Shown here: positions 1 through 7,159 of the stretch, piece after piece | How positions within the stretch are numbered: the stretch's first letter is position 1 | How the letters are laid out: every line of letters starts with the position of its first letter | Source: a virus | DNA length: 64,000 nucleotides | Reading direction: 5' to 3' (one strand) | Virus record (IMG/VR): IMGVR_UViG_3300042540_001399 | Coordinates: 226,888 to 290,887 of that record | Notes under the pieces: generated by a model | What the model was told of the DNA's origin: nothing | Seen by the model: the letters and a program-made list of their open reading frames with translations, nothing else | The model's database searches: none | Translations under genes and position numbers: made by a program

Positions 1-1
1 A

Positions 2-127
2 TCAAGAAAAGTTAATTTTGTTCAGATTGAAAATAACAGTGATTTTTTAAGTTCTTTAAGAAAAAAAATAAAAAAAAGAATAAGTAATTTAAAAAAAACA
101 ATTAAATTTGTAAAAAAAAGAAGATGA
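2..127 (+). CDS. C-terminal end of an upstream protein (partial)
   Basis: An open frame enters from the left edge and stops at TGA 125-127. The visible 41 residues are strongly basic, with runs such as KKIKKRISNLKK. Too little is present to assign a family. The stop codon lies inside the 5' arm of a 9-bp inverted repeat (121-129 with 192-200), so the gene end overlaps a structured RNA element. Confidence 0.5.
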   Translation, partial: SRKVNFVQIENNSDFLSSLRKKIKKRISNLKKTIKFVKKRR

Positions 128-200
128 GTTTCCCTACATCCCGGATTAGTGAGAAACTTAAAGAGGGACAAAAGTGGTACACAAGTCCACGACTCATCTT
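121..200 (+). ncRNA. Structured element closed by a 9-bp stem
   Basis: AAGATGAGT (121-129) pairs perfectly with ACTCATCTT (192-200). Inside, GTGG (174-177) pairs with CCAC (187-190), and TCCC (131-134) can pair with GGGA (165-168). The size and closing stem recall a tRNA, but there is no TTCRA T-loop and no anticodon loop that I can draw. It sits six bases upstream of tRNA-Glu. It could be a processing signal, a small RNA or a decayed tRNA. Confidence 0.35.
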
Positions 201-205
201 AATTT

Positions 206-277
206 GGTCGGTTCATCTAGGGGTCAGGATACAAGGTTTTCATCCTTGTCACACGGGTTCGAATCCCGTACCGACTA
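206..277 (+). tRNA. tRNA-Glu (anticodon UUC)
   Basis: Acceptor GGTCGGT (206-212) pairs with ACCGACT (270-276), the first pair being G-U. The anticodon arm CAAGG-TTTTCAT-CCTTG gives anticodon TTC with T33 in place. The T arm has loop TTCGAAT. CCA is not encoded. Confidence 0.93.
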
Positions 278-281
278 CAAA

Positions 282-300
282 CCTGTCAAGGTAGTACAGG
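282..300 (+). other. Hairpin between tRNA-Glu and the tRNA-like element
   Basis: CCTGT (282-286) pairs with ACAGG (296-300) around a 9-nt loop. It begins five bases after tRNA-Glu and ends two bases before the next acceptor-like strand. It may be an RNA processing signal. Confidence 0.3.
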
Positions 301-302
301 AA

Positions 303-418
303 GGTCAGGAGTGTAATGAGGCACGGTGCCAAGTCCTAAAGACACCACGGTCCAAGAGCAATTTGGACGCGAGAAGTTATAAGGTTGCTCATTGTAGGTT
401 CGAATCCTACCCTGACTT
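303..418 (+). ncRNA. tRNA-like RNA with an expanded anticodon region
   Basis: GGTCAGG (303-309) pairs with CCTGACT (411-417). GTAGG-TTCGAAT-CCTAC (394-410) is a perfect T arm. GTGTAATGAGGCAC (311-324) resembles the D arm of Gln/Asn-type tRNAs. The 69 nt between D and T arms are about 45 nt too long, contain GGTG/CACC and GTCCAA/TTGGAC hairpins, and give no 7-nt loop with T33. It may be a tRNA with an insertion or intron, a decayed tRNA, or a tRNA mimic. No amino acid can be assigned. Confidence 0.5.
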
Positions 419-419
419 C

Positions 420-574
420 ACGGTTCGGATCATCACCGAATAGTATGCCCAATACGATGAGAAATGAGGTGATACCTCATATGGGACTTCTGATAGATAA
501 AGGATCTATTCGGTTTGACTAACCGCGGGAAATATCAAAGAGGGTTGAAGAACTACGTACCCTCGAGTCCAATT
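420..574 (+). ncRNA. Run of perfect hairpins before tRNA-Asp
   Basis: This 155-nt stretch has no credible reading frame but at least five strong hairpins: TTCGG/CCGAA (424-440), ATGAGGT/ACCTCAT (464-480), ATAGAT/ATCTAT (493-509), CGGTT/AACCG (511-525) and GAGGGT/ACCCTC (540-564). Such density in an AT-rich genome argues for a functional structured RNA, possibly continuous with the tRNA-like element before it. I do not recognise the family. Confidence 0.45.
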
Positions 575-649
575 GGTCCATTGGTGTAGTGGCTAACATT
601 CATCCCTGTCACGGATGAGCCGCGAGTTCGATTCTCGCATGGACCGCCA
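575..649 (+). tRNA. tRNA-Asp (anticodon GUC), CCA encoded
   Basis: GGTCCAT (575-581) pairs with ATGGACC (639-645), followed by discriminator G and genomic CCA (647-649). The anticodon arm CATCC-CTGTCAC-GGATG gives GTC. The T loop is TTCGATT. It is the only tRNA here with an encoded CCA. Confidence 0.95.
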
Positions 650-671
650 AACTTATTAAAAATTAACCATT

Positions 672-941
672 ATGAAAACTTTTCAAGACTTGGAATTTAT
701 AAAAATAAATGATGCACCGTTTATGGTTGGTAAAAAATCCCGTATGCATTTTGATAATGGGTTCGGTGTATCTGTTGTATCACACTCTTATTCATATGGG
801 GGTCGTGATGGTCTTTATGAAGTCGCGGTCCTTGACTCTGACGACAATCTTACCTACGATACTCCAATAACCAATGATGTAATGGGTTACTTAACTGAAC
901 AAGATGTTACTAATGTCATGAAACAAGTTCAAGAGCTATAA
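672..941 (+). CDS. Small unknown protein, 89 aa
   Basis: The frame opens at ATG 672 after an A-rich leader, between tRNA-Asp and the next tRNA pair. The product is acidic, without a membrane segment or signal peptide, and has a central Gly/Tyr/Ser-rich patch (SYSYGGRDG). I do not recognise it. The position among tRNAs suggests an early accessory gene, but nothing in the sequence proves this. Confidence 0.6.
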   Translation: MKTFQDLEFIKINDAPFMVGKKSRMHFDNGFGVSVVSHSYSYGGRDGLYEVAVLDSDDNLTYDTPITNDVMGYLTEQDVTNVMKQVQEL

Positions 942-944
942 AAG

Positions 945-1013
945 ATGACAGTTTTTTTATTCATAACATTTTTAACGACACTTTTTTTGTTGAGAAAAAA
1001 AAGAAAGTTTTAA
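945..1013 (+). CDS. Possible 22-aa membrane micropeptide
   Basis: ATG 945 starts three bases after the previous stop and encodes one hydrophobic stretch (VFLFITFLTTLFLL) followed by a basic tail (RKKRKF). That layout is typical of single-span membrane peptides. The frame is so short and T-rich that it could be chance. Confidence 0.3.
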   Translation: MTVFLFITFLTTLFLLRKKRKF

Positions 1014-1026
1014 GTAGATAAAAAAA

Positions 1027-1100
1027 GGTCTCTTAGCTCATTAGGTTAGAGCAACTGACTCATAATCAGTAGGTGGTTGGTTCGATCCCAACAGGGACCA
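1027..1100 (+). tRNA. tRNA with anticodon CAU (Met, or Ile2 if lysidine-modified)
   Basis: GGTCTCT (1027-1033) pairs with AGGGACC (1093-1099), discriminator A1100. The anticodon arm ACTGA-CTCATAA-TCAGT gives CAT. The D arm TAGCTC...GAGC is canonical. The acceptor resembles Ile2 tRNAs read after lysidine modification, so elongator Met and Ile2 both remain possible. Confidence 0.93.
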
Positions 1101-1133
1101 CAAAAGTATTGAATATTTTAAAACAGAAATTAT

Positions 1134-1140
1134 TATTTAT
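1134..1140 (+). promoter_or_regulatory. TATTTAT late-type element before tRNA-Arg
   Basis: The core ends 5 nt before the tRNA-Arg 5' end, so a start about 7 nt downstream would fall at or just inside the mature tRNA. This is the weakest-placed member of the set. Confidence 0.3.
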
Positions 1141-1145
1141 AATAT

Positions 1146-1219
1146 GCACCCGTAGCTCAGCTGGATAGAGCAACTGCCTTCTAAGCAGTAGGTCAATGGT
1201 TCGAATCCATTCGGGTGTA
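1146..1219 (+). tRNA. tRNA-Arg (anticodon UCU)
   Basis: GCACCCG (1146-1152) pairs with CGGGTGT (1212-1218), first pair G-U, discriminator A1219. The anticodon arm ACTGC-CTTCTAA-GCAGT gives TCT, the decoder of AGA, the commonest Arg codon in these AT-rich genes. CCA is not encoded. Confidence 0.95.
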
Positions 1220-1238
1220 CTTTTTTTTTATTTTTTTT

Positions 1239-1268
1239 TTGGAAATCAAAAAGTTTCCTGTATCTTTG
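1239..1268 (+). promoter_or_regulatory. Host-type (Bacteroidota) promoter
   Basis: TTG (1239-1241), 19 bp, then TATCTTTG (1261-1268) matches the TTG/TAnnTTTG consensus of the Bacteroidota primary sigma factor. Transcription would begin near 1273-1276, about 17 nt before the next ATG. Confidence 0.65.
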
Positions 1269-1291
1269 TTGAAATAAATAACGATAAAGAT

Positions 1292-2041
1292 ATGACAACA
1301 GACATCACAGCACAGGTAAAAAATTACAACGGTAAAAATTCATTCATTTTGAAAATGAAAGACGCAATTAGTAAATATGGATCACTTACTGTGAACCAAA
1401 AATCTGCAGTAGAAAAAATTTTTAAGAATGTTGATGAAGTAAAGTCAGTTGAAATGACTGAAGATCTTAAGAAAATTGCATCCTATGACGGGCCAAATTC
1501 TTTTGTTTTGGATATTAAAAATAAACTTACTCAATATGGTAAACTTTCTGAAAAACAAATTTCGGCTGGTTTGAAGCAAATCGACAAAGAACAAAACAAA
1601 ACTGTTGTTCGTAAAGTTAATGTACCAGCAATTGGTGATACTATCAAAGTTGGTAGAAAAATTGGTCAACAACTTAAAGAAAAATACGGTCTTAATTTTA
1701 ACCCAATTTTGTTGGACATCACAAAAGTTTTATCGTTTTCTGCTAAAGCTGTAAAATTTTCAGGTAAAATGACCGTAAAACGTGGTGACGTTTGTGTGTG
1801 TTGTGCAAAAACTCTTACCGATGAGTTTTCAATGTTAACTAAAATGGGTAAGACATGTGCGAAACACATGGGTGTTGAGTACATCACAGACGCAAGTGAG
1901 GCGGATAAATTCCGTGAAGAGTACCTACGTCGTGTTGAAGAAATTGGTGAAATGGAATTTTGGGTTCCAAATTCCCAAATTAAATCTTGGGAAGGAGACA
2001 CTAATGTTCTTCAAAAAATGTCACACCTTTGGTTCAAATAA
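1292..2041 (+). CDS. Unknown protein with duplicated motif and Cys cluster, 249 aa
   Basis: Start chosen at ATG 1292. A longer frame from 1196 would run through tRNA-Arg and the promoter. Two related units near residues 10-43 and 60-93 share the pattern NSF-L-K-K-YG-L---Q, a duplicated helical module. A C-x-C-C cluster near residue 168, followed by CAKH about 20 residues later, looks like a zinc site. It is monocistronic, with a host-type promoter and a terminator-like hairpin. That suggests early expression. A nucleic-acid-binding role would be a guess. Confidence 0.75.
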   Translation: MTTDITAQVKNYNGKNSFILKMKDAISKYGSLTVNQKSAVEKIFKNVDEVKSVEMTEDLKKIASYDGPNSFVLDIKNKLTQYGKLSEKQISAGLKQIDKEQNKTVVRKVNVPAIGDTIKVGRKIGQQLKEKYGLNFNPILLDITKVLSFSAKAVKFSGKMTVKRGDVCVCCAKTLTDEFSMLTKMGKTCAKHMGVEYITDASEADKFREEYLRRVEEIGEMEFWVPNSQIKSWEGDTNVLQKMSHLWFK

Positions 2042-2048
2042 AAAAAAA

Positions 2049-2098
2049 GTGGGGTTTGTTCATCAATAGAACGGCCCCACTCATTTTGTATTTTTTTG
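2049..2098 (+). terminator. Terminator-like hairpin
   Basis: GTGGGG (2049-2054) pairs with CCCCAC (2075-2080), with an inner GTTC/GAAC pairing, and a T-rich run follows (2088-2097). It lies just after the stop at 2041. Confidence 0.6.
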
Positions 2099-2112
2099 TT
2101 AAAATTTTTTAT

Positions 2113-2120
2113 TATTTATA
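2113..2120 (+). promoter_or_regulatory. TATTTATA late-type element
   Basis: The core ends 16 nt before the ATG of the 29-aa membrane peptide at 2137. Confidence 0.45.
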
Positions 2121-2136
2121 TTATAAACATCATCAC

Positions 2137-2226
2137 ATGGACAACTCAATCATAGCGGCAATATTAACACCAATAGTTCTATTTGGTATTTTTCTTTATT
2201 TCTACTTTACAGATAAAGAATACTAA
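2137..2226 (+). CDS. Single-span membrane peptide, 29 aa
   Basis: The peptide starts MDNSII, continues with one hydrophobic helix (residues 5-23, AAILTPIVLFGIFLYFYF) and ends TDKEY. A late-type promoter core stands 16 nt upstream. It faces the convergent L,D-transpeptidase-like gene, whose stop lies five bases further. Small late membrane peptides of this form can act in lysis (holin, antiholin or spanin-like), but there is no specific motif. Confidence 0.45.
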   Translation: MDNSIIAAILTPIVLFGIFLYFYFTDKEY

Positions 2227-2230
2227 AGTT

Positions 2231-2839
2231 TTATTTTATATCGGTAGACTCTAAAAGTGTGTAAGAAAATTTGTTACCATGGATTTTTGCCGCTTTTTTA
2301 CATATTGACATAAATTCATCAAAATCTTTAACTCTTTTAAATACCTGACATCCTTCGGACCAATTTTCAACCCAAGTCGAGTCCTGACCGGCTTTGTGTA
2401 TGTTAATACCAAACATTCCTGTGTCTGTTTTAGTTTCTTCAAAAATTAAATCTTTATTAGAATCTCTCCAAACTGTTACATTACCTAATCTTTGGCAAAG
2501 AGCGTCGTATTTCCCTTGATGTTTATCAATTTTCCAAACACCTCGATACTGGCCGGGTACTAATCTTGCAACGCCATTTTTGTTGTGAAATTCCATGACC
2601 CCTTTTTTACCAGGATCACATGTTGCCATCCAACAATGAAATTTCCAACTGCCTGTTTCGTCTTTATAAGTTATCGTTAGACAATCATCAAAAACATTTG
2701 TGACTTTGTCAGCAACACTTGGTTCATTATTTCTAACACCAACAATATTTACATCATAACCTTTGTTAGATGCGTCGTCAAACCATTTAAAATTTTTTGA
2801 TTTGACAGTAGTTTCTATTTGTTCTTTTGTATAACACAT
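2231..2839 (-). CDS. L,D-transpeptidase-like (YkuD-type) protein, 202 aa
   Basis: The C-terminal half carries the YkuD signature: H148 in GINIHKAG and S161-E-G-C164-Q, the expected His and nucleophilic Cys. The family forms or cleaves 3-3 peptidoglycan cross-links or D-amino-acid bonds. No signal peptide is visible, so a phage holin or lysis would be needed for access to the wall, or it rides in the virion. The N-terminal half is unassigned. A late-type element (minus strand, 2854-2861) lies 14 nt upstream. This could be a lysis factor or a wall-modifying enzyme. Confidence 0.75.
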   Translation of the reverse strand: MCYTKEQIETTVKSKNFKWFDDASNKGYDVNIVGVRNNEPSVADKVTNVFDDCLTITYKDETGSWKFHCWMATCDPGKKGVMEFHNKNGVARLVPGQYRGVWKIDKHQGKYDALCQRLGNVTVWRDSNKDLIFEETKTDTGMFGINIHKAGQDSTWVENWSEGCQVFKRVKDFDEFMSICKKAAKIHGNKFSYTLLESTDIK

Positions 2840-2853
2840 AATATATTTTTTTT

Positions 2854-2861
2854 TATAAATA
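2854..2861 (-). promoter_or_regulatory. TATTTATA late-type element, minus strand
   Basis: Reads TATTTATA on the minus strand, 14 nt upstream of the start of the L,D-transpeptidase-like gene at 2839. Confidence 0.5.
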
Positions 2862-2893
2862 TAAAGTTTTTCAAAAAGTAAATAGTTTGATAA

Positions 2894-2900
2894 TATTTAT
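2894..2900 (+). promoter_or_regulatory. TATTTAT late-type element abutting a start codon
   Basis: The core ends only 4 nt before ATG 2905. If it works like a T4 late promoter, the transcript would be nearly leaderless. Confidence 0.45.
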
Positions 2901-2904
2901 TAAT

Positions 2905-4662
2905 ATGTCAAAATTGTCTAAAGTATCTTTTTTTATTTCGATAGTGATTATGTCAATTTATTTTGTGACACAATCTTTACTTGTGACAGGAAACATAAGT
3001 TATAGTAAAAATATCGGTTATGCTGGATATATATGTTTTTTACTTTTTGTATCTTTTTTTGGGATTTACATTTATGAATATTTGAAAAAAAACAAAAAAA
3101 TAAAAAAAAGAAGTGATTACGTTAAAAAATTAAATGAAACATTAATATATCAATCATTAAATTCTTCTTTTTTCGAAGGTAACACGTCAGAAGGCGCTAA
3201 AGTTCTAACTAAAGAAGTCAGTAATTCAATCAATGCTGACAGATGCTCAGTTTGGTTGTACAATACAGACAGAACTTCAATTATTTGTCAACAATTGTAT
3301 TCCAAAAAAACTGACAGCTGGGAACAAAATTATGAATTATTAAAAGAAGATTATAAACCTTATTTTTTATCTCTTTTATTAAATCCTATCATAGTTGCAA
3401 ATGATGCAAGAAATCATAGTGCAACATCATGTTTTAAAGACACTTATCTTGACCCATTGGGTATTAAATCTATGCTTGATGTTCCCATTTCCTACAAGGG
3501 AGACACTATTGGGGTAATATGTATTGAAAATTTTGATTTTAGAATTTGGGACCAAGTTGAAATTGATTTTGCTCAAATGTTATCAGCATTATATTCATTT
3601 GCATATTCAATAAAAGAAAATAATAATGTTAATAAGACAATTGATGATATTGAAGGATTTATAGATCATTCGGTATTAGTAAGTAAAACGGATTCTAAGG
3701 GTAAGATAGTTTATGTGAATAAAAAGTTTGAAGATGTTTCTGGTTGGAAACTTAGTCAGGTAATAGGAAAAGATCATAACATTGTTAATTCAGGAAAACA
3801 TACCAAAAATTTTTGGAAAGACATGTATAAAACAACAGTAGAAAAAAGAAAGATTTGGAACCAAATAGTTACAAATAAAACAAAAAAAGGTGAACTTTAT
3901 TGGGTTGATTCTTATATAATGGCAGAATTTGACGAACAAGATTGTTTAAAAGGGTTTATGTCTATAAGGTATGATGTTACAGATTTGATAAAAAAAACTG
4001 AAGAAATAGCGAAGAAAAATGTTTATTTGGAACATGCCGCAAAAATATTAAGACATGATATGCATTCAGGAATTAATACTTACATACCAAGAGGGATAAG
4101 TTCGTTAGAAAGAAGATTGAGTGATAACCAAATTCAAGAATATAAATTGGAAGCCCCTTTGAAAATGTTGAAAGAAGGTCTCAAACACGCTCAGAAAGTT
4201 TATAAAGGTGTTTATGAATTTACTAATTTAGTAAAAAAAGATTCAGTGCTCAACAAAACTAAAGTAAACTTAAAAGAAATATTAGAAAGTTACCTATCAA
4301 CAACATCATATAAATCACAAGTTGTAATTGATACTTTAGAAGACCATGAAGTTAATGAACCTTTATTTTGTACCGCCATCGATAATTTAATTAGAAATGG
4401 CCTCAAATATAATGACAATGATAACAAATTTGTACATTTATATATGGAAGATTTTCAGTTGGTAATTCAGGATAATGGAAGGGGGCTGTCACAAGAAGAA
4501 TTTGACAATTTATCGAAACCATACGTAAGAAAAGAAAACCAAAAAGAAAGTGGTAGTGGTTTAGGTTTAAATATATGTTTAGCAATACTCAAAGAACACG
4601 GATTCAGCGTTTCTTGTGAAAAAAACCATATAGGCACTAAAATTAAAATTAAATTCAAATGA
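2905..4662 (+). CDS. Membrane sensor histidine kinase with GAF and PAS domains
   Basis: Start set at ATG 2905 after the late-type element; an ATG at 2887 is upstream of it. Order: two membrane spans (residues about 7-26 and 39-58), a GAF-like domain (about 80-235), a PAS domain (about 245-370), a linker with the phosphoacceptor box RHDMHSGIN (H384), and a HATPase with N box NLIRNGLKYN, DNGRG and GSGLGLNI. The last 200 or so residues closely match the kinase at 5263. It opens a tightly packed operon with a secreted protein, the second kinase and a receiver protein. The kinase residues look intact. Sensor kinases of this size are exceptional in phages. Confidence 0.9.
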   Translation: MSKLSKVSFFISIVIMSIYFVTQSLLVTGNISYSKNIGYAGYICFLLFVSFFGIYIYEYLKKNKKIKKRSDYVKKLNETLIYQSLNSSFFEGNTSEGAKVLTKEVSNSINADRCSVWLYNTDRTSIICQQLYSKKTDSWEQNYELLKEDYKPYFLSLLLNPIIVANDARNHSATSCFKDTYLDPLGIKSMLDVPISYKGDTIGVICIENFDFRIWDQVEIDFAQMLSALYSFAYSIKENNNVNKTIDDIEGFIDHSVLVSKTDSKGKIVYVNKKFEDVSGWKLSQVIGKDHNIVNSGKHTKNFWKDMYKTTVEKRKIWNQIVTNKTKKGELYWVDSYIMAEFDEQDCLKGFMSIRYDVTDLIKKTEEIAKKNVYLEHAAKILRHDMHSGINTYIPRGISSLERRLSDNQIQEYKLEAPLKMLKEGLKHAQKVYKGVYEFTNLVKKDSVLNKTKVNLKEILESYLSTTSYKSQVVIDTLEDHEVNEPLFCTAIDNLIRNGLKYNDNDNKFVHLYMEDFQLVIQDNGRGLSQEEFDNLSKPYVRKENQKESGSGLGLNICLAILKEHGFSVSCEKNHIGTKIKIKFK

Positions 4663-5261
4663 AAAAAATTTTTTTATTATTCAACTTTTTATTTATAACT
4701 TTTTTGTTACACGGACAAAATTCTTACCCAATCCAAACAATTTTAAAGGGTGATTCAGTTGTAATTTATACCACAGATCAATCAAATGATTTGAATTTGA
4801 CAATAGAAAATCAAAGATTCTTATCATCTACTTATAAAACTAAACTTGAAGACTATAGTAAAAAAATTGACAGTTTAGAAAAAAACATAAATAATAAACA
4901 GATGGTAATAGATAGTTTATATTTAACACATAAAAATCAAGACAGTTTACAACAAAGATTATACGTACTTGAAAATTGGTTAATAAAAGCATCAATTGAC
5001 AACTCTTACATTTATATGTCATGGCCAGATCATACTATTAAATTTGTGGATTTAACATTATATACAGTTCATTGTAGTATGCAAAATGGTACTTTAAGAA
5101 TGATTAGAAGAGGACCAAATGATGAATTTGAAATTTGGAAAGGATTAAATTATATTAGAAAAGAAAGTCCAGAAATTGGTTGGGAAATGAAATATACTGA
5201 AGACGAACGACCAATAGTAAAAAATCTACCAATAAACATAAAAATTAACGACTACAAATAA
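4659..5261 (+). CDS. Exported coiled-coil protein of the signalling operon, 200 aa
   Basis: The start overlaps the upstream kinase stop (ATGA), implying translational coupling. Residues 1-19 are a signal peptide (MKKIFLLFNFLFITFLLHGQ). A coiled-coil stretch follows (about 60-105, with repeated IDSLEKN-like heptads), then a C-terminal domain rich in Trp and Tyr. No family is recognised. Lying between two membrane kinases, it may be a periplasmic partner or ligand sensor (inference from order only). Confidence 0.8.
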   Translation: MKKIFLLFNFLFITFLLHGQNSYPIQTILKGDSVVIYTTDQSNDLNLTIENQRFLSSTYKTKLEDYSKKIDSLEKNINNKQMVIDSLYLTHKNQDSLQQRLYVLENWLIKASIDNSYIYMSWPDHTIKFVDLTLYTVHCSMQNGTLRMIRRGPNDEFEIWKGLNYIRKESPEIGWEMKYTEDERPIVKNLPINIKINDYK

Positions 5262-5262
5262 G

Positions 5263-6717
5263 ATGAAAAAAATAATTTTTATTCTTTTAATATTGTTTTC
5301 ATTCTACAATATAACAATCGCACAAGGACTTATCAAAAATAAAAAAGAAATTACCGAGTCTATGTGGGATCAAGGAGTGCCTGTCTTACCTGAAGATGAA
5401 TATATTTCATCTTTAATTGATAAAGTTGGATTCGATAACTTAAGACAAAGAAATAAAGCCGTTAACAAAGAAGAAGCTAAATTGTGTAGAGAAATTGGTA
5501 TTGCTTTTTACAATAGAGAAATGTATGAAGCTGCTGATTGGTATTTGGAAAGAGTACGAGGTTTTGTTGAAGTTGTTGAACTTGAACCTGAAATAGTTTT
5601 TGAAACTAAAAAAGAAGAAACCGAAGAACCTTCAGAAGATTTATCTGTGGAAGATTTGAAAAGTCTACAGTCAGACAAGGTTTTTTTACAAAACCTACCA
5701 AAAAGTTATGAAAATGTTTCACCTACAGATATGAAAAAATTGGCAGAAGAAATTGAAGGTCAAATAGAAAAACTTATTAAAGAAAAGGAAGAATTACTAA
5801 AAAGACACGCTCCTAAAGAAGTGATAGATGCTAAAGATGCGACTATAGGGTCATTAGGAAAAGAAAAAAAAATCATAGACCTATCAATAGATAAAGACAA
5901 ACTTAAAAATGAAACAAAAGTTTTGGGTATTGAAAAAAGAAATTTGAAATTTTATTTAAATTGGGCAATAGCTATAGGTTTGATATTAATATTAATAATA
6001 TTTGTTTTAATACAGAGAAAAACTATCAAAGGACAGGATAAAGAAATTGATAAACAACTAAATGACATAAATACTAAAAACACGTATTTAGAACATGCGG
6101 CAAGAATAATCAGACATGATATGCATTCTGGTATAAACACATATATTCCAAGGGGTATATCTTCTTTGGAAAAAAGGCTGACTGTCGACGACATGAAAAA
6201 TCTTAAGATCGAAGGTCCAATAAAGATGATTCGTGAAGGTTTAAATCACACCCAAAAAGTTTATAAAAATGTTTATGAATTTACAAATTTAGTTAAACAA
6301 AATGTTGTTTTAGAAAAAACCAAACAAAATATAAAAAATACTTTAGAACAGTTTTTTGTAAAAACATCATACTATAATCAAATCAAAATAAAGAATCTCC
6401 CGACTTTAGAAATTAATGAAGTTCTTTTTTGTGGGGCAATTGAAAACTTTGTGAAAAATGGTCTAAAATACAATAATAACGAAAATAAAGAAGTTTTAAT
6501 TTTTGAAGAAGATAATTATATAGTAGTACAAGATAATGGTATTGGTATGACATCAACTGAATTTGAAAAACAAATTAAAATAGTTTCTAAAGAAGATATT
6601 GGTGAAATCGGTTTAGGCTTAAATATTTCAATTGCCATTTTAAAAGAACACGGATTTAGTGTTGAATGTGAAAAAAATGAAATTGGAACTAAAATAAAAA
6701 TTAAATTTAAAAGTTAA
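5263..6717 (+). CDS. Second sensor histidine kinase, paralogue of the first
   Basis: A signal peptide (1-21) precedes a mostly acidic, helical extracytoplasmic region, a coiled coil (about 155-225), one membrane span (about 228-250, WAIAIGLILILIIFVLIQ) and a kinase core. The box RHDMHSGINTYIPRGISS (H285) is identical to that of the kinase at 2905. N box ENFVKNGLKYN, DNGIG and GLGLNI are present. It starts one base after the preceding stop. The differing sensor parts on a shared core suggest gene duplication followed by sensor exchange, so two inputs may converge on one receiver. Confidence 0.9.
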   Translation: MKKIIFILLILFSFYNITIAQGLIKNKKEITESMWDQGVPVLPEDEYISSLIDKVGFDNLRQRNKAVNKEEAKLCREIGIAFYNREMYEAADWYLERVRGFVEVVELEPEIVFETKKEETEEPSEDLSVEDLKSLQSDKVFLQNLPKSYENVSPTDMKKLAEEIEGQIEKLIKEKEELLKRHAPKEVIDAKDATIGSLGKEKKIIDLSIDKDKLKNETKVLGIEKRNLKFYLNWAIAIGLILILIIFVLIQRKTIKGQDKEIDKQLNDINTKNTYLEHAARIIRHDMHSGINTYIPRGISSLEKRLTVDDMKNLKIEGPIKMIREGLNHTQKVYKNVYEFTNLVKQNVVLEKTKQNIKNTLEQFFVKTSYYNQIKIKNLPTLEINEVLFCGAIENFVKNGLKYNNNENKEVLIFEEDNYIVVQDNGIGMTSTEFEKQIKIVSKEDIGEIGLGLNISIAILKEHGFSVECEKNEIGTKIKIKFKS

Positions 6718-6721
6718 AAAA

Positions 6722-7159
6722 ATGATTGATTCTATTTTATTAGTTGATGATGAGGATTTATTCCACTTGGTGTTTGAAGACGCTTGTTCTTTATTGGACA
6801 TAAGTTTATCTTTAAAATCTATAAATAGTGCAGATGAAGCGGCATCAATGTTTAAAAAATGGTTAGAAGAAAAAACACCAGAAAGTAGACCTGAATGTGT
6901 TTTTGTTGATCTTAATATAATTGGTAGTTCATTTGATGGTATTGAACTTATAAGAAAAATAAATTTCGAATACGGAAATCATGTTGTAATAGGAATTATT
7001 TCATCATCTAACGAACCAGAAGAACAAGCTAAAGCACTACAAGCAGGTGCACAATTTTGGATTATAAAATCTGATGAAATTGAACCTAGACTTGAAGAAT
7101 TCAAAAAAGATTATGATCAGTATAAAAACAGAACCGCACCATTTAAAGTATACAAATGA
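6722..7159 (+). CDS. Single-domain response regulator (receiver only), 145 aa
   Basis: This is a CheY-like receiver: acidic pocket LLVDDED, phosphoacceptor D63 in VFVDLNI, a Ser switch in IISSSNEP and K116 in WIIKSDE. No DNA-binding or enzymatic output domain follows, so it must act by protein contact or phosphotransfer. It begins four bases after the second kinase and its stop overlaps the start of the next gene. The two adjacent kinases are the obvious phosphodonors (inference). Confidence 0.92.
   Translation: MIDSILLVDDEDLFHLVFEDACSLLDISLSLKSINSADEAASMFKKWLEEKTPESRPECVFVDLNIIGSSFDGIELIRKINFEYGNHVVIGIISSSNEPEEQAKALQAGAQFWIIKSDEIEPRLEEFKKDYDQYKNRTAPFKVYK

Noticed and set aside
121-200. Hammerhead ribozyme
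   Set aside because: GAAAC is present but there is no CUGANGA core in the right arrangement.
174-443. 89-codon open frame across tRNA-Glu and the tRNA-like RNA
   Set aside because: It reads through a certain tRNA and structured RNA; composition is unlike real genes in the window.
1196-1291. N-terminal extension of the 249-aa protein
   Set aside because: It begins within tRNA-Arg and runs through the host-type promoter; ATG 1292 is the better start.
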